IMG/VR virus record: IMGVR_UViG_3300033978_000922
Span: 1 to 36,603 of that record
Length of the DNA stretch: 36,603 nt
From: a virus
Reading direction: 5' to 3' (one strand)
Each line of letters begins with the position of its first letter. Within the stretch, counting starts at the first letter, position 1. The notes under the pieces were generated by a model, which saw nothing but the letters and a program-made list of their open reading frames with translations, searched no databases and was not told the DNA's origin. A program made the translations under genes and the position numbers. Below are positions 24,002-31,363 of the stretch, piece by piece.

Positions 24002-24940
24002 TTATGCTTTTAGCTGAAAGAAAATACCCCTCCTAGTTGAATTGGCGAGTTCGACTTTTCCTTGCTCCTGAAGTTCTGCAAGTATTTTGCTGACTCCTGC
24101 CGTGCATCTCCTGACATTCCCCAAGTGGTTGGCTATTTCTTGCTTATTTTTGATTCCTTCTTTGAGGAAATTTAAAATTTTATGTTGCGGTTGATTGTTA
24201 TTAAAATCGTAAAGTGCTTTTTTGTTAGCAGTAGAAGCAAATTTTTCACGATTCTCTTGATGATCAAAGTACGAGAGAGCGTCACCCCTGGCTACCAAAA
24301 ATCGTAGACAACAAAGTATGTTTGTTTTACTTTTTTTATCCTTAAAGGTGTTGTAAATTTCTAAAGTGCAAGTGAGGCGATCGCTTGCATCTAAAGCTTT
24401 TTTGACTTTTTCAATTGTTGGGATATTTGGAACGCAAACACCTTTATATTTTTCTAGTACGTCAGCATGGCATGAATGGGCATAAATCCTATTTCTTTGT
24501 TTCCCGGTATATACAACTTGATTACTTTCTACTAATCTTGTTATTGTCACCCACGCTGAGGACGGGGAAGCTCTAAGTTTTCTAGCAATATCTGTACAGG
24601 AAAATCCCGTTTTATGTTTTTTCAGAAGATTAAGAATTTCCGCTTGCAACAGACCTCTACCAAAGAAATTTCTGACTAAATTGATTTTCTTCTTAGTTTT
24701 GGGAGGTTTATCTTTGCGGATTCTGGGAATTTTAACTTTGATTTTTTTGACTGGAGACGGATTAATTTTTGATTCAATTATAGTTAACCGTCTTTGATTT
24801 CTTAAACAAGTTATGCAATCGGGACATAATATTTTAGATTCAGATTTGTAGCAACAACCTCGATATCGGTTACAGCTTCCGCATCTTCCGAAAGTTTTTT
24901 CTATTTGTTTAGCGGTTATGAGTTCAAGTGTTTGCAGCAT
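24002..24940 (-). CDS. Zinc-ribbon plus winged-helix DNA-binding protein
   Basis: A 312-aa protein. The N-terminal Cys cluster (C20, C23, C29, C30, C39, C42, C45) looks like a zinc-binding module. A strongly basic linker follows (KKIKVKIPRIRKDKPPKTKK). Residues about 97-160 form a winged helix of MarR/TrmB flavour (LLQAEILNLLKKHKTGFSCT). At least one more winged-helix-like unit lies at the C-terminus (HKILNFLKEGIKNKQEIANH). It may be a regulator or an origin-binding partner in replication. Confidence 0.7.
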   Translation of the reverse strand: MLQTLELITAKQIEKTFGRCGSCNRYRGCCYKSESKILCPDCITCLRNQRRLTIIESKINPSPVKKIKVKIPRIRKDKPPKTKKKINLVRNFFGRGLLQAEILNLLKKHKTGFSCTDIARKLRASPSSAWVTITRLVESNQVVYTGKQRNRIYAHSCHADVLEKYKGVCVPNIPTIEKVKKALDASDRLTCTLEIYNTFKDKKSKTNILCCLRFLVARGDALSYFDHQENREKFASTANKKALYDFNNNQPQHKILNFLKEGIKNKQEIANHLGNVRRCTAGVSKILAELQEQGKVELANSTRRGIFFQLKA

Positions 24941-24980
24941 GGTAATTATTTGTTGAGTGTGTGAGGCGATCGCTTGTTAG

Positions 24981-25523
24981 TTAAAGAGCGATCGCCTGTT
25001 GATTTGATTTTGATTCTTGCTTTCTGTTGGTTGGACGTGCTTTTTTCGAGATTGGAGTAACTAACACCTGCTCTTTTGTTCTACCGTCAAAAATAATTTC
25101 GTAGTAGCTACCAAATATGTCTTCCCAGGTTGCATCACAAACTGAGATTTTATTGGAAGCTTCAACTTCTCCCTCCCATTTAGCAGAGGATAAATATTCT
25201 TCTAGTAAGTGGCGATGGCAAAATTGCCCATAGGGTTCATAGCAATTGAAAGTTACAATCTTGTCGCTATTTTTCTGAATCCATAAATCAATTAAGTTCC
25301 GATTAGTATTTAACTCTTCTCTGAAAATATCGGTGTATTTATCCTCTGCATCTTTGTCTTTGTTGCTGCTATTCCAAAAATCTAATAACTTTTTAGAAGG
25401 TGCAAATAATCGCAGATGAGTAAAATTACAACTTTTAGGCGGAGAAAGAGAGATAGAAATACTTTCACCTATTTGTCTTCCGCCGTAGTAAGAGGTAAAA
25501 ATTCTTGGTGGTTGTGGTATCAT
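24981..25523 (-). CDS. DUF488-like protein
   Basis: 180 aa from the ATG at 25523; a GTG at 25562 is in frame but lies in a hairpin and is less likely. The beginning IFTSYYGG and the segment TFNCYEPYGQFCHRHLLEEY resemble the DUF488 fold, in which a beta strand ending in C-x-E is followed by CHR. The role of DUF488 proteins is unsettled; several sit with DNA-processing or defence genes. The tail is basic (ARPTNRKQESKSNQQ). Confidence 0.65.
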   Translation of the reverse strand: MIPQPPRIFTSYYGGRQIGESISISLSPPKSCNFTHLRLFAPSKKLLDFWNSSNKDKDAEDKYTDIFREELNTNRNLIDLWIQKNSDKIVTFNCYEPYGQFCHRHLLEEYLSSAKWEGEVEASNKISVCDATWEDIFGSYYEIIFDGRTKEQVLVTPISKKARPTNRKQESKSNQQAIAL

Positions 25524-25546
25524 AGCGATCGCTAAATGTGAATAGT

Positions 25547-25582
25547 AATCCCCGAATTTCACGGGGATTGTTTTTTATTTTT
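25547..25582 (+). terminator. Terminator-like hairpin reading rightward
   Basis: AATCCCCG (25547-25554) and CGGGGATT (25562-25569) form a perfect 8-bp stem with a 7-nt loop, followed by GTTTTTTATTTTT on the plus strand. It has the form of an intrinsic terminator, yet no plus-strand gene precedes it. It could stop antisense transcription of the early block, or act on the minus strand as an mRNA processing hairpin between the 35-aa gene and the DUF488-like gene. Confidence 0.6.
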
Positions 25583-25682
25583 GAGTTTGAATTATGAACA
25601 ACAGGATTGAAACTAAAGCAATTAAAATCGTTTCCAATCCGATGATGAATAAAGTGAAAATCCAAACGTGAAATTCTTGCAT
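25575..25682 (-). CDS. 35-aa single-span membrane peptide
   Basis: ATG at 25682, 2 bp after the upstream stop, TAA at 25575-25577. Almost the whole peptide is one membrane helix (VWIFTLFIIGLETILIALVS, then ILLFII), with a short QTQK tail. Small single-span proteins recur in this window (30299, 36351). The function is unknown; phage examples include lysis-timing, exclusion and anti-defence peptides. Confidence 0.5.
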   Translation of the reverse strand: MQEFHVWIFTLFIIGLETILIALVSILLFIIQTQK

Positions 25683-25684
25683 AC

Positions 25685-26215
25685 TTAAAATAGTGATAGT
25701 TGCCTTCTTGCTCCATCGAGGTATGCGATCGCTTCCTGTTGAAGTGCCGTAACTAAGTCGTAGTCAAGGTTGTCTTGAGCGATCGCATAGGGTGAAGTTG
25801 GGCATGGATAAGATCCGTTAATTTCACATTTTCCAGTAATAGTTATGCCAATGTTGTCTTCTGTATGTTTGAAGGAAACACCGATAACTTGACCCTCTTC
25901 CCATTGATCAGAATCAAGTCCAACTGCTGATATTAGAAGTGGTAGAAGTTTGTCCATGCTGTTGTAGAATTCTTCTCTAGCCTCTTCTTTTGAGGTAAAA
26001 GTAGCGGAAAACCAACCGTCTTTTGCTTTTTCATGAGCCACTTCATACTCGATGGTAATTAATTCGGCATCGGCAGTTCGCCTGGCTTTTACTTTGATAA
26101 TTCTGCGCTCTATGCTTCGAGTTGTAGTAACTATTTCCTCTAGCGGTTCAAATGCTTCGAGGTGGTCAAATGTTGGCTTTACTGGTTCTGTCATTACTGC
26201 TGTTGATTTCTTCAT
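25685..26215 (-). CDS. Hypothetical protein, 176 aa
   Basis: I chose the ATG at 26215 (MKKSTAVMTEP) over an upstream TTG at 26239, which would overlap the preceding gene. The first 50 residues are charged and include a basic stretch (RSIERRIIKVKARR). The middle is alpha/beta with acidic helices, and the end is REALGARRQLSLF-like (actual tail YLDGARRQLSLF). No family recognised. Part of a run of closely packed early genes. Confidence 0.6.
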   Translation of the reverse strand: MKKSTAVMTEPVKPTFDHLEAFEPLEEIVTTTRSIERRIIKVKARRTADAELITIEYEVAHEKAKDGWFSATFTSKEEAREEFYNSMDKLLPLLISAVGLDSDQWEEGQVIGVSFKHTEDNIGITITGKCEINGSYPCPTSPYAIAQDNLDYDLVTALQQEAIAYLDGARRQLSLF

Positions 26216-26220
26216 GGATA

Positions 26221-26475
26221 TTAAATGTTGTGTTTGCAAATAATCTCTTTTTCAAAGAATGGTTGATGATGCTCAATCTCGTCTAGGTCAATGTAAAAAA
26301 GCCAAGCATTTAGTGATTTACATTTTTTAAGTCCGACACAAATCCCCCATCCTTTAATTGTTAGCAAGCGATCGCCAATCCAATATTTAGGGCTTGATAC
26401 TCCTAAATTTATTGGGCGGGGAAATTGCTTTAATTCAAGGGGAATTAATCTTAATGGTGGGATGCTAGTCTGCAT
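26221..26475 (-). CDS. Hypothetical protein, 84 aa
   Basis: A small protein with a Pro/Leu-rich start (IPPLRLIPLELKQFPRPI) and a beta-type core (YWIGDRLLTIKGWGICVGLK, then LNAWLFYIDLDE). The look is of a short SH3-like or beta-barrel domain, but no family is recognised. It overlaps the upstream gene by 11 nt, indicating coupling. Confidence 0.6.
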   Translation of the reverse strand: MQTSIPPLRLIPLELKQFPRPINLGVSSPKYWIGDRLLTIKGWGICVGLKKCKSLNAWLFYIDLDEIEHHQPFFEKEIICKHNI

Positions 26476-26668
26476 TCAATTTCTCCGTCGGGACGTAAAT
26501 AACAACGGGTTGAAGTTTTCCTGATATCTGTAGGTGATTTAATCGAGATGCAATGTGACTATCAGGTTCAGCTATTTTGGCTCTCATTGTCTCCCAGGTT
26601 AGCCCTGCGTAAGTTTCAATTCCTGTGGAGAATAGATCACGAATTTGTTGATCGATTTGTTCATCCAT
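26465..26668 (-). CDS. Hypothetical protein, 67 aa
   Basis: The ATG at 26668 (MDEQIDQQIRDLF) is preferred to a TTG at 26704 that would overlap the upstream gene by 31 nt. The acidic helical N-terminus is followed by LTWETMRAKIAEPDSHIASR, which resembles a helix-turn-helix, and a beta hairpin (LQPVVIYVPTE), so a small winged-helix fold is possible. Function unknown. Confidence 0.55.
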   Translation of the reverse strand: MDEQIDQQIRDLFSTGIETYAGLTWETMRAKIAEPDSHIASRLNHLQISGKLQPVVIYVPTEKLNAD

Positions 26669-26673
26669 ATTGA

Positions 26674-26898
26674 TTAAAAGGGACTGTATTTTGAACTTGT
26701 CCAATCTATTGGATAGGCGTAATTGCTGCTACATAATTCAGGATTTTCCAGAGGTAATGCAGGGGCGAATCCTTGGTTTAAAGCTTCTATTTGCTGATGA
26801 AAATTAAGCTCGCCAAAATAAACTTCTTTGCCAAATCTTTGGCTATAGTCTCCATAGCCTATTATTTTGATTTGATGATAATAGTCCCAGAGAATCAT
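26674..26898 (-). CDS. Hypothetical protein, 74 aa
   Basis: The ATG at 26898 overlaps the upstream TGA (TGATG arrangement), so translation is coupled. The protein is rich in Tyr, Phe and Trp (YHQIKIIGYGDYSQRFGKEV). No family recognised and no membrane segment. Confidence 0.55.
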   Translation of the reverse strand: MILWDYYHQIKIIGYGDYSQRFGKEVYFGELNFHQQIEALNQGFAPALPLENPELCSSNYAYPIDWTSSKYSPF

Positions 26899-27302
26899 CA
26901 CGCTGCATTATCTCCCTTTAACTCTGATTTAAAGCTGAGTCCAAAAGCCGTAAATCCTTCTTTTTGGAAACTCAAGACAGCGATCGCCCATGCTGTCTGA
27001 ATGAAATATTTTCCATAGAGCATAGCTACTCCATATTTTTCAATTATCTCTGCGGTATTTTTTGCTTCTGCTGCCATTTCTTCAGAAATATAACTTTGAG
27101 CATGGATAGCTTGAATCCGCACCAAAACTGCGGCTTTTAGGTTGGGTAGTCTGTCTTCAGGCTCAATGCCTGTATTGCGGTTTAAAGTAGGGAGACATTG
27201 ATCAGCATTGCCTAGCCCTAATTGTTTTTGTCGAGTGTTAAGAAATTTATCAACGGACTTTGTGCGGCGGCCACTGCCACGTTGTGCTGTTTTGGTTGTC
27301 AT
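26898..27302 (-). CDS. Hypothetical protein, 134 aa, paralogous C-terminus with the gene at 15992
   Basis: The basic N-terminus (TTKTAQRGSGRRTKSVDKF) suggests nucleic-acid contact. The helical C-terminus ends in AIAVLSFQKEGFTAFGLSFK, matching the 90-aa protein at 15992-16264. The two also share a Tyr-Gly element just before this block (LYGK and LYGG). Function is unknown, but duplication within one phage and retention of this block point to a conserved interaction surface. Confidence 0.65.
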   Translation of the reverse strand: MTTKTAQRGSGRRTKSVDKFLNTRQKQLGLGNADQCLPTLNRNTGIEPEDRLPNLKAAVLVRIQAIHAQSYISEEMAAEAKNTAEIIEKYGVAMLYGKYFIQTAWAIAVLSFQKEGFTAFGLSFKSELKGDNAA

Positions 27303-27336
27303 ATAATTTAAGTGGTTTTTATTGTTGATTGCGTGG

Positions 27337-27516
27337 TTAATAATCCACGCTTTTCTTTTTTCTGGAGTTGTTGTACCTCTGGCTGTACAACGGTTTTTCT
27401 ATTGGGATAAACTCTGTCGGTTCAATAAGTTTTGCTAGTTCCTCAATAGGTACGCCCTGGCGCACTCGATCCAGTTCATAGTCGGGAACTCGGTAGATAA
27501 TGCAGATAGTTTTCAT
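27337..27516 (-). CDS. Hypothetical protein, 59 aa
   Basis: The ATG at 27516 (MKTICIIYRVPDYELDRV) follows the antirepressor stop by 2 bp; a GTG at 27534 would overlap it. A short beta strand is followed by an acidic helix (GVPIEELAKLIEP) and a basic tail (NNSRKKKSVDY). It may be a small regulatory partner of the antirepressor. No family recognised. Confidence 0.5.
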   Translation of the reverse strand: MKTICIIYRVPDYELDRVRQGVPIEELAKLIEPTEFIPIEKPLYSQRYNNSRKKKSVDY

Positions 27517-27518
27517 TG

Positions 27519-28337
27519 TTATTCCCCTAACCACATTTGGCGATCGCTATCAATTAGTAATCTGTCCAGTTCTGGTAAATACTCTCTTCGCAGTTCTTGA
27601 GTATCTTGGATTCTGGCTTTTAGTTCCCAAGCTTCTGAGGATAGCTTGATTCTTGCTAGATAATCGTTCAACTGGATGTAGTTAGGTTTGCCCGATTTAG
27701 GATAAACGAATCCGTAACGCTTGCAGAGTTCAGTTTTAGTTAAAGTCTCGCCATCGTGTATCAATTGCTCGTTGTGGACAATTCTGTCTCTATACTCAAC
27801 TTCCTTAATTACTTCGTAACCAAAGATTTTTTGTTGAACTGGTTCGGGGCAAGTGCTAACAATAAGATGGCGAGTATCAAGAATTGCTTTTTCTGCGATC
27901 GCTTTTTGTGCTTCAGCTTGAGCTAATTGCAGTTTTAGATGTAGAATCTCAATTTCGTTTGCTGCGTCAGGATGATATTTTTCTACCAATTTCCACTTTT
28001 TCTCGCACTCGATAAAGTAATTGCGAATTTGTCTTCCTTCTTCTGTTTCAGCTAGTAAGCAAAAATGCTTGAGAGCGTCACAGGACATAGTGAATAATTC
28101 AACTTCTACCGTTCCTCCTTGGTGGCGTTTTCTGACCTCCACAAATCGGCGGAAGTCAATTCCTTCAATCATTTTGGATAATTTGCGCTTTGCAGAATCC
28201 TTTCTTGAATATCCAGCTATATACCAAGCAGTGTCAAAATCAACAGGGAATCTAACCCCGTTCTGTTCTTGCTCAAGCCATTTGTCAATTAATGCTTGAA
28301 TGTTTTCTGGTCTTTCTGTATTTATCGCCAAACTCAT
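27519..28337 (-). CDS. Phage antirepressor-like protein
   Basis: A 272-aa protein. Residues 28-115 fit the AntA/AntB-type antirepressor pattern: FDTAWYIAGYSRKDSAKRKL, then EGIDFRRF, a VEVELFTMSCDALKHFCLLA core, and GRQIRNYFIECEKKW. A coiled coil follows (about 125-155, LKLQLAQAEAQKAIAEKAIL). The C-terminal domain (from about residue 200) resembles the DNA-binding or antirepressor tail region. Such proteins neutralise the phage repressor during induction. Overlap with the upstream 51-aa gene is 4 nt (ATGA). Confidence 0.8.
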   Translation of the reverse strand: MSLAINTERPENIQALIDKWLEQEQNGVRFPVDFDTAWYIAGYSRKDSAKRKLSKMIEGIDFRRFVEVRKRHQGGTVEVELFTMSCDALKHFCLLAETEEGRQIRNYFIECEKKWKLVEKYHPDAANEIEILHLKLQLAQAEAQKAIAEKAILDTRHLIVSTCPEPVQQKIFGYEVIKEVEYRDRIVHNEQLIHDGETLTKTELCKRYGFVYPKSGKPNYIQLNDYLARIKLSSEAWELKARIQDTQELRREYLPELDRLLIDSDRQMWLGE

Positions 28338-28489
28338 TTCAATGCCTCTAAGATTTCTTCTGATGAAAATTCTTTAGTTAGTCCGCTATTTTTCTGGTAA
28401 TACAAGCAGGTCCAGTTTCGCCGGCGAAACTTATTGGGACGGAGGACTTTATATTCAACTCCGTCAATAATGAATTTCTTCCCTGGCAT
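28334..28489 (-). CDS. Small basic protein, 51 aa
   Basis: MPGKKFIIDGVEYKVLRPNK, then FRRRNWTCLYYQKNSG. A beta-rich basic N-terminal half is followed by an acidic helix (SSEEILEAL). ATGA overlap with the antirepressor and an 8-bp gap to the upstream RHH gene place it in the immediate-early regulatory operon. No family recognised. Confidence 0.6.
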   Translation of the reverse strand: MPGKKFIIDGVEYKVLRPNKFRRRNWTCLYYQKNSGLTKEFSSEEILEALK

Positions 28490-28497
28490 AACTGAAC

Positions 28498-28656
28498 TCA
28501 CGCGGCTACTCCCACTTCTTCTAAAAAGTCCAGACCTATTTTCAAGGCTAAGTCTGCAAGGTCACTTTGTTTAGTTTCTCGCTTGAGTGATAATGCAACT
28601 AAACGCTTTTTAAGATCAGGATCAATCGGTACTCTGGGTTTTTCTCTAATCAGCAT
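28498..28656 (-). CDS. Ribbon-helix-helix (CopG/Arc-like) regulator, 52 aa
   Basis: MLIREKPRVPIDPDLKKRLV gives a beta strand (PRVPID) and helix A, then LSLKRETKQSDLADLALKIG gives the turn and helix B. This is the minimal ribbon-helix-helix architecture that binds palindromes as a dimer. It is the first gene of the leftward operon and lies divergent to the XRE gene at 28795, the usual layout of a phage genetic switch. Confidence 0.65.
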   Translation of the reverse strand: MLIREKPRVPIDPDLKKRLVALSLKRETKQSDLADLALKIGLDFLEEVGVAA

Positions 28657-28697
28657 TGTTACGTATTCCGTTGGCTACAAAATACAGTATAGCAAGG

Positions 28698-28719
28698 GCT
28701 GTAAGTTTTAGGCTACAGC
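28698..28719. promoter_or_regulatory. Operator-like dyad in the divergent switch region
   Basis: GCTGTA (28698-28703) and TACAGC (28714-28719) form perfect 6-bp half sites with a 10-bp spacer. Related GGCTA/TAGC sequences recur at about 28673, 28689 and 28765. A -10-like TATACT for the leftward RHH gene lies close by. Likely a binding site for the RHH or XRE regulator. Confidence 0.5.
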
Positions 28720-28794
28720 TTAATAAAGCTTAACAATAATTGATGATTTAGCTTGGGAAGTGTAGGCTATAAAGCACTAAAGGAGATGCAAAAA

Positions 28795-29424
28795 ATGAAT
28801 AGTTGTATTAAAAATAAATCTAAGGCTTGGACTAAAGCAGGATTAACAGAATTAGGTAAAATAATTCGATTTAATCGTGAAGCAAGAAAATTAAGTTTAC
28901 GAGTTGCAGCAGAAAAAATAACCCAGCTAACAGGCCAATCAATAAAATTTACGACACTGGGAGATATAGAGCGTGGTGTTGTGATGCCGGAATTCAACAC
29001 CCTCGATGCGATCGCTGCATCGAGACTTGTGTTAGATCGCAACAATAAACCCTTGACGATATATGATTTTATTGATATTGCAAGTGAATCAATTCCTGAA
29101 AAAGCTTGCGAGCCACGATCAGGAGTCATAAAAGGGATTACTGATATGTGTATTAATGTCAAGATAGCGATCGCAACACGATTCTATGGCATTAGCCAAG
29201 ATGATTTAGAAGCTGCGTTTTTAAATCGAAAATCTTCGGCTACTTTGTCGGTCGAAAGATTACGAAAGATTCAGGAAACGGGTGAGGCTGCTATAGGAGA
29301 AAAAAGAATAATTTATATGGTTTTAGATGGACGAGAGCAATTATTCAGTCGTGATGAATGGCTAGGAAATTGCAATTCTTCTATTGAAAATTTGGACGAC
29401 GCGATTTGCAATGGCAAATCCTAA
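28795..29424 (+). CDS. XRE-family helix-turn-helix regulator, candidate repressor
   Basis: 209 aa from the ATG at 28795, preceded by AGGAG at good spacing; an ATG at 28786 is the alternative. Residues 18-70 match an XRE domain (LGKIIRFNREARKLSLRVAA, then FTTLGDIERGVVMPEFNTLD). The remainder contains VLDGREQLFSRDEWLGN and may be an effector or oligomerisation domain. It is the only rightward gene in this block, so it is the best candidate for the lysogeny repressor. Its 3' end overlaps the convergent gene by 44 nt. Confidence 0.75.
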   Translation: MNSCIKNKSKAWTKAGLTELGKIIRFNREARKLSLRVAAEKITQLTGQSIKFTTLGDIERGVVMPEFNTLDAIAASRLVLDRNNKPLTIYDFIDIASESIPEKACEPRSGVIKGITDMCINVKIAIATRFYGISQDDLEAAFLNRKSSATLSVERLRKIQETGEAAIGEKRIIYMVLDGREQLFSRDEWLGNCNSSIENLDDAICNGKS

Positions 29425-30136
29425 TTAATCCAATACCCTCAATGAATTGGATTTCAAAATCCGCATTGTACTCATATCGTTTATAGGGATCTTTCTGTAA
29501 AGATTTTTGAGTAGGGTCTGAAAGATAAGTAGTGTACTCTAAATCATTAATTCGAGTTGGATTTCCATTATTACGCCAAAATTCTCTCATTAAGATAGCG
29601 ATCTGCTTTTCCAGATCGCTTTTATCATATAAAATCGAGATGTCCGCACCATGAAAATCTAGCGGGGTGCGATTAGTATGTTGCAAAACTTTCTTTGATG
29701 TCAACACGCATTTAATCGGCATTTTCCATTCCCATTGCATAGGTAGTAAAGTGATGTAAGTGGGGAATTCTGAAAATCGCGCTATATCCAAAAGTTCTGA
29801 ATAATCAGCAATTTGCTTTGCAGTAAGTGTTGTTATCATCTTAGGTCTTTTTGCGGTTAGGGAGATAAAATCAAATTCATCTTCCCCTAATTTTATGAGC
29901 AATCCTTGACTATTGATGAGACTTTTTAATATTTCAGCTAATTCTTTAATATTAAAAGCTAGAGAACTAGCGCATATTTCATTTAAGCAAGAAATAACAA
30001 TATTTTCTTGTTCCACATTTAAGGTGCAATATTTTAATACATTCCCACAAGTAGAACGCTCAATTAGGTATGTGAGTAAGAGTTGATCTGGGGTGCTTGG
30101 GGTGGTCGTCACGGGGATGAGTAAAAGCAACAACAA
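29381..30136 (-). CDS. Hypothetical protein, about 251 aa
   Basis: The frame begins at TTG (30136) with a Leu-rich stretch; a GTG at 30112 may be the true start, giving 243 aa. The protein is soluble after the first residues, mixed alpha/beta, with LTAKQIADYSELLDIARFSE and a Trp-containing MQWEWKMPIKCVL core. No family recognised. It converges on the XRE gene with a 44-nt tail-to-tail overlap. The gap 30137-30242 has no other gene. Confidence 0.6.
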   Translation of the reverse strand: MLLLLLIPVTTTPSTPDQLLLTYLIERSTCGNVLKYCTLNVEQENIVISCLNEICASSLAFNIKELAEILKSLINSQGLLIKLGEDEFDFISLTAKRPKMITTLTAKQIADYSELLDIARFSEFPTYITLLPMQWEWKMPIKCVLTSKKVLQHTNRTPLDFHGADISILYDKSDLEKQIAILMREFWRNNGNPTRINDLEYTTYLSDPTQKSLQKDPYKRYEYNADFEIQFIEGIGLIRICHCKSRRPNFQ

Positions 30137-30242
30137 AATATTTATACCAGTTAATGGCTACGAGCTTCAAAAAAATCTAACTTTAGATATAGAAATTTAT
30201 TAACGATGTGTGCATCTTATTTGATTTTTTGAATGGCAAGCA

Positions 30243-30274
30243 AGAAAAAAACCACACTTTGCGAGAAAGTGTGG
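30243..30274 (-). terminator. Strong intrinsic terminator of the leftward SSB operon
   Basis: Perfect 9-bp stem CCACACTTT/AAAGTGTGG (30252-30260, 30266-30274) with a 5-nt loop, followed on the minus strand by TTTTTTTCTT. It lies 25 bp past the stop of the 35-aa gene and ends the transcript coming from the 33-31 kb genes. Confidence 0.85.
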
Positions 30275-30298
30275 CTTGAGATTGATCGTTATTTTTTG

Positions 30299-30406
30299 TT
30301 AAAAAGGTTTAGATTTAAACAGACGCGCTATCTGCCTAACATTGAAAACAAAGTAAGGAATGTAAGCGATCGCGCCAATGATATTAGGGATGAATCCCTC
30401 TGGCAT
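30299..30406 (-). CDS. 35-aa membrane peptide
   Basis: From the ATG at 30406 the product is MPEGFIPNIIGAIAYIPYFV plus FNVRQIARLFKSKPF: one hydrophobic segment with a basic C-terminus (positive-inside side). It begins 7 bp after the stop of the 94-aa gene and is the last gene before the terminator. Longer in-frame starts run into that gene and are less likely. Function unknown. Confidence 0.5.
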   Translation of the reverse strand: MPEGFIPNIIGAIAYIPYFVFNVRQIARLFKSKPF

Positions 30407-30413
30407 TTTTTGA

Positions 30414-30698
30414 CTATTTACATAAATTAGATATTGCTTGTTTAGCAAACTGAAAATGTGGTTCTGAATCGTAATAGCCAAGCTTCTCATGAGTATCGGC
30501 AGAAAATCCTCCATGTTTAGGATGAAAAATATCAATACCTAAAATCCCTTGATTAGGTGCGATTATCCTTAAAGTCCAACCTTGATATTCTTCTGTTTCT
30601 TCCCAGTCTGTTGGCTTCCCATAGCTCTCGATATACTTTTCAATGCTTCCTTGATAACAAAAGCTTTGTTCGCTAAGTTGTCCTATTATGTTGCTCAT
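30414..30698 (-). CDS. Hypothetical protein, 94 aa
   Basis: A soluble beta-rich protein with aromatic residues (WTLRIIAPNQGILGIDIFHP, then LGYYDSEPHFQFAKQAI). It begins 3 bp after the SSB stop, hence the same operon and probably translated with it. No family recognised; an SSB or replication accessory by position. Confidence 0.65.
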   Translation of the reverse strand: MSNIIGQLSEQSFCYQGSIEKYIESYGKPTDWEETEEYQGWTLRIIAPNQGILGIDIFHPKHGGFSADTHEKLGYYDSEPHFQFAKQAISNLCK

Positions 30699-30701
30699 TA
30701 T

Positions 30702-31325
30702 TTAATATCCCTCTCTTTGTTCTTGCTTGCTACCTAATAAGTCCAATTGGTTAACTTTAACAACGGCTTTTGAACGCAATTCGCCACTATTTCTGTCATT
30801 CCATTCCTCAAATTTGAGTTCTCCTATTACTCCAATTAATCCACCCTTGCGAACGTAATTCCCCATAACTTCAGCAGTTTTACCCCATGCTTCCAAGCTA
30901 AACCAGTCAGTTTCTTGATAGCGTCTAACTGCTAGTGAGTTTGTCGCTTTATTAGTCCCAGACTCAAAATATTTCATATCTGTATCTTGTCCGATACGCC
31001 CGACAATATTTACAGAATTAATATTAATTGGACTGGAAACCGCTTCAAAATTATTGATTTTGAACTCAGTCAAATAAACTTTGTTTCCGTTTTGCTCCCG
31101 CTTAATGATGTTGATTGAACCAATTACAATGAGATTTTGACTTTGTTGTAGTTGCGCGATCGCTTCTGCTATCTTCCCGAAACTAACGCATCTGATATTT
31201 TTAATTGATTCGGATTTTGATGGATTAACAAAACCTAATTCAAAAATGCAAACTGTCTTGTTGTCTGTGGTGTGTCTTAGTTGTGGAGGGATTACAATTA
31301 TCCCTCCTAGAACTGCATTATTCAT
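30702..31325 (-). CDS. ssb: Single-stranded-DNA-binding protein with two OB folds
   Basis: A 207-aa protein. The C-terminal half (residues about 103-200) is SSB-like: NSVNIVGRIGQDTDMKYFES, then TNSLAVRRYQETDWFSLEAW and GGLIGVIGELKFEEW. The N-terminal half has the same strand pattern (AVLGGIIVIPPQLRHTTDNK, then RCVSFGKIAEAIAQLQQSQN and LIVIGSINIIKREQ), so it appears to be a second, diverged OB fold. The C-terminus ends EQREGY rather than the usual acidic DDDIPF tip, so host SSB-tip partners may not bind. Confidence 0.85.
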   Translation of the reverse strand: MNNAVLGGIIVIPPQLRHTTDNKTVCIFELGFVNPSKSESIKNIRCVSFGKIAEAIAQLQQSQNLIVIGSINIIKREQNGNKVYLTEFKINNFEAVSSPININSVNIVGRIGQDTDMKYFESGTNKATNSLAVRRYQETDWFSLEAWGKTAEVMGNYVRKGGLIGVIGELKFEEWNDRNSGELRSKAVVKVNQLDLLGSKQEQREGY

Positions 31326-31363
31326 TGTTTTTTAGATCGCCACAATGGGCGATCGCTATCTAA

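Noticed and set aside
24981-25562. GTG start at 25562 for the DUF488-like protein
   Set aside because: The GTG lies in a strong hairpin stem and the ATG at 25523 directly precedes the conserved domain start.
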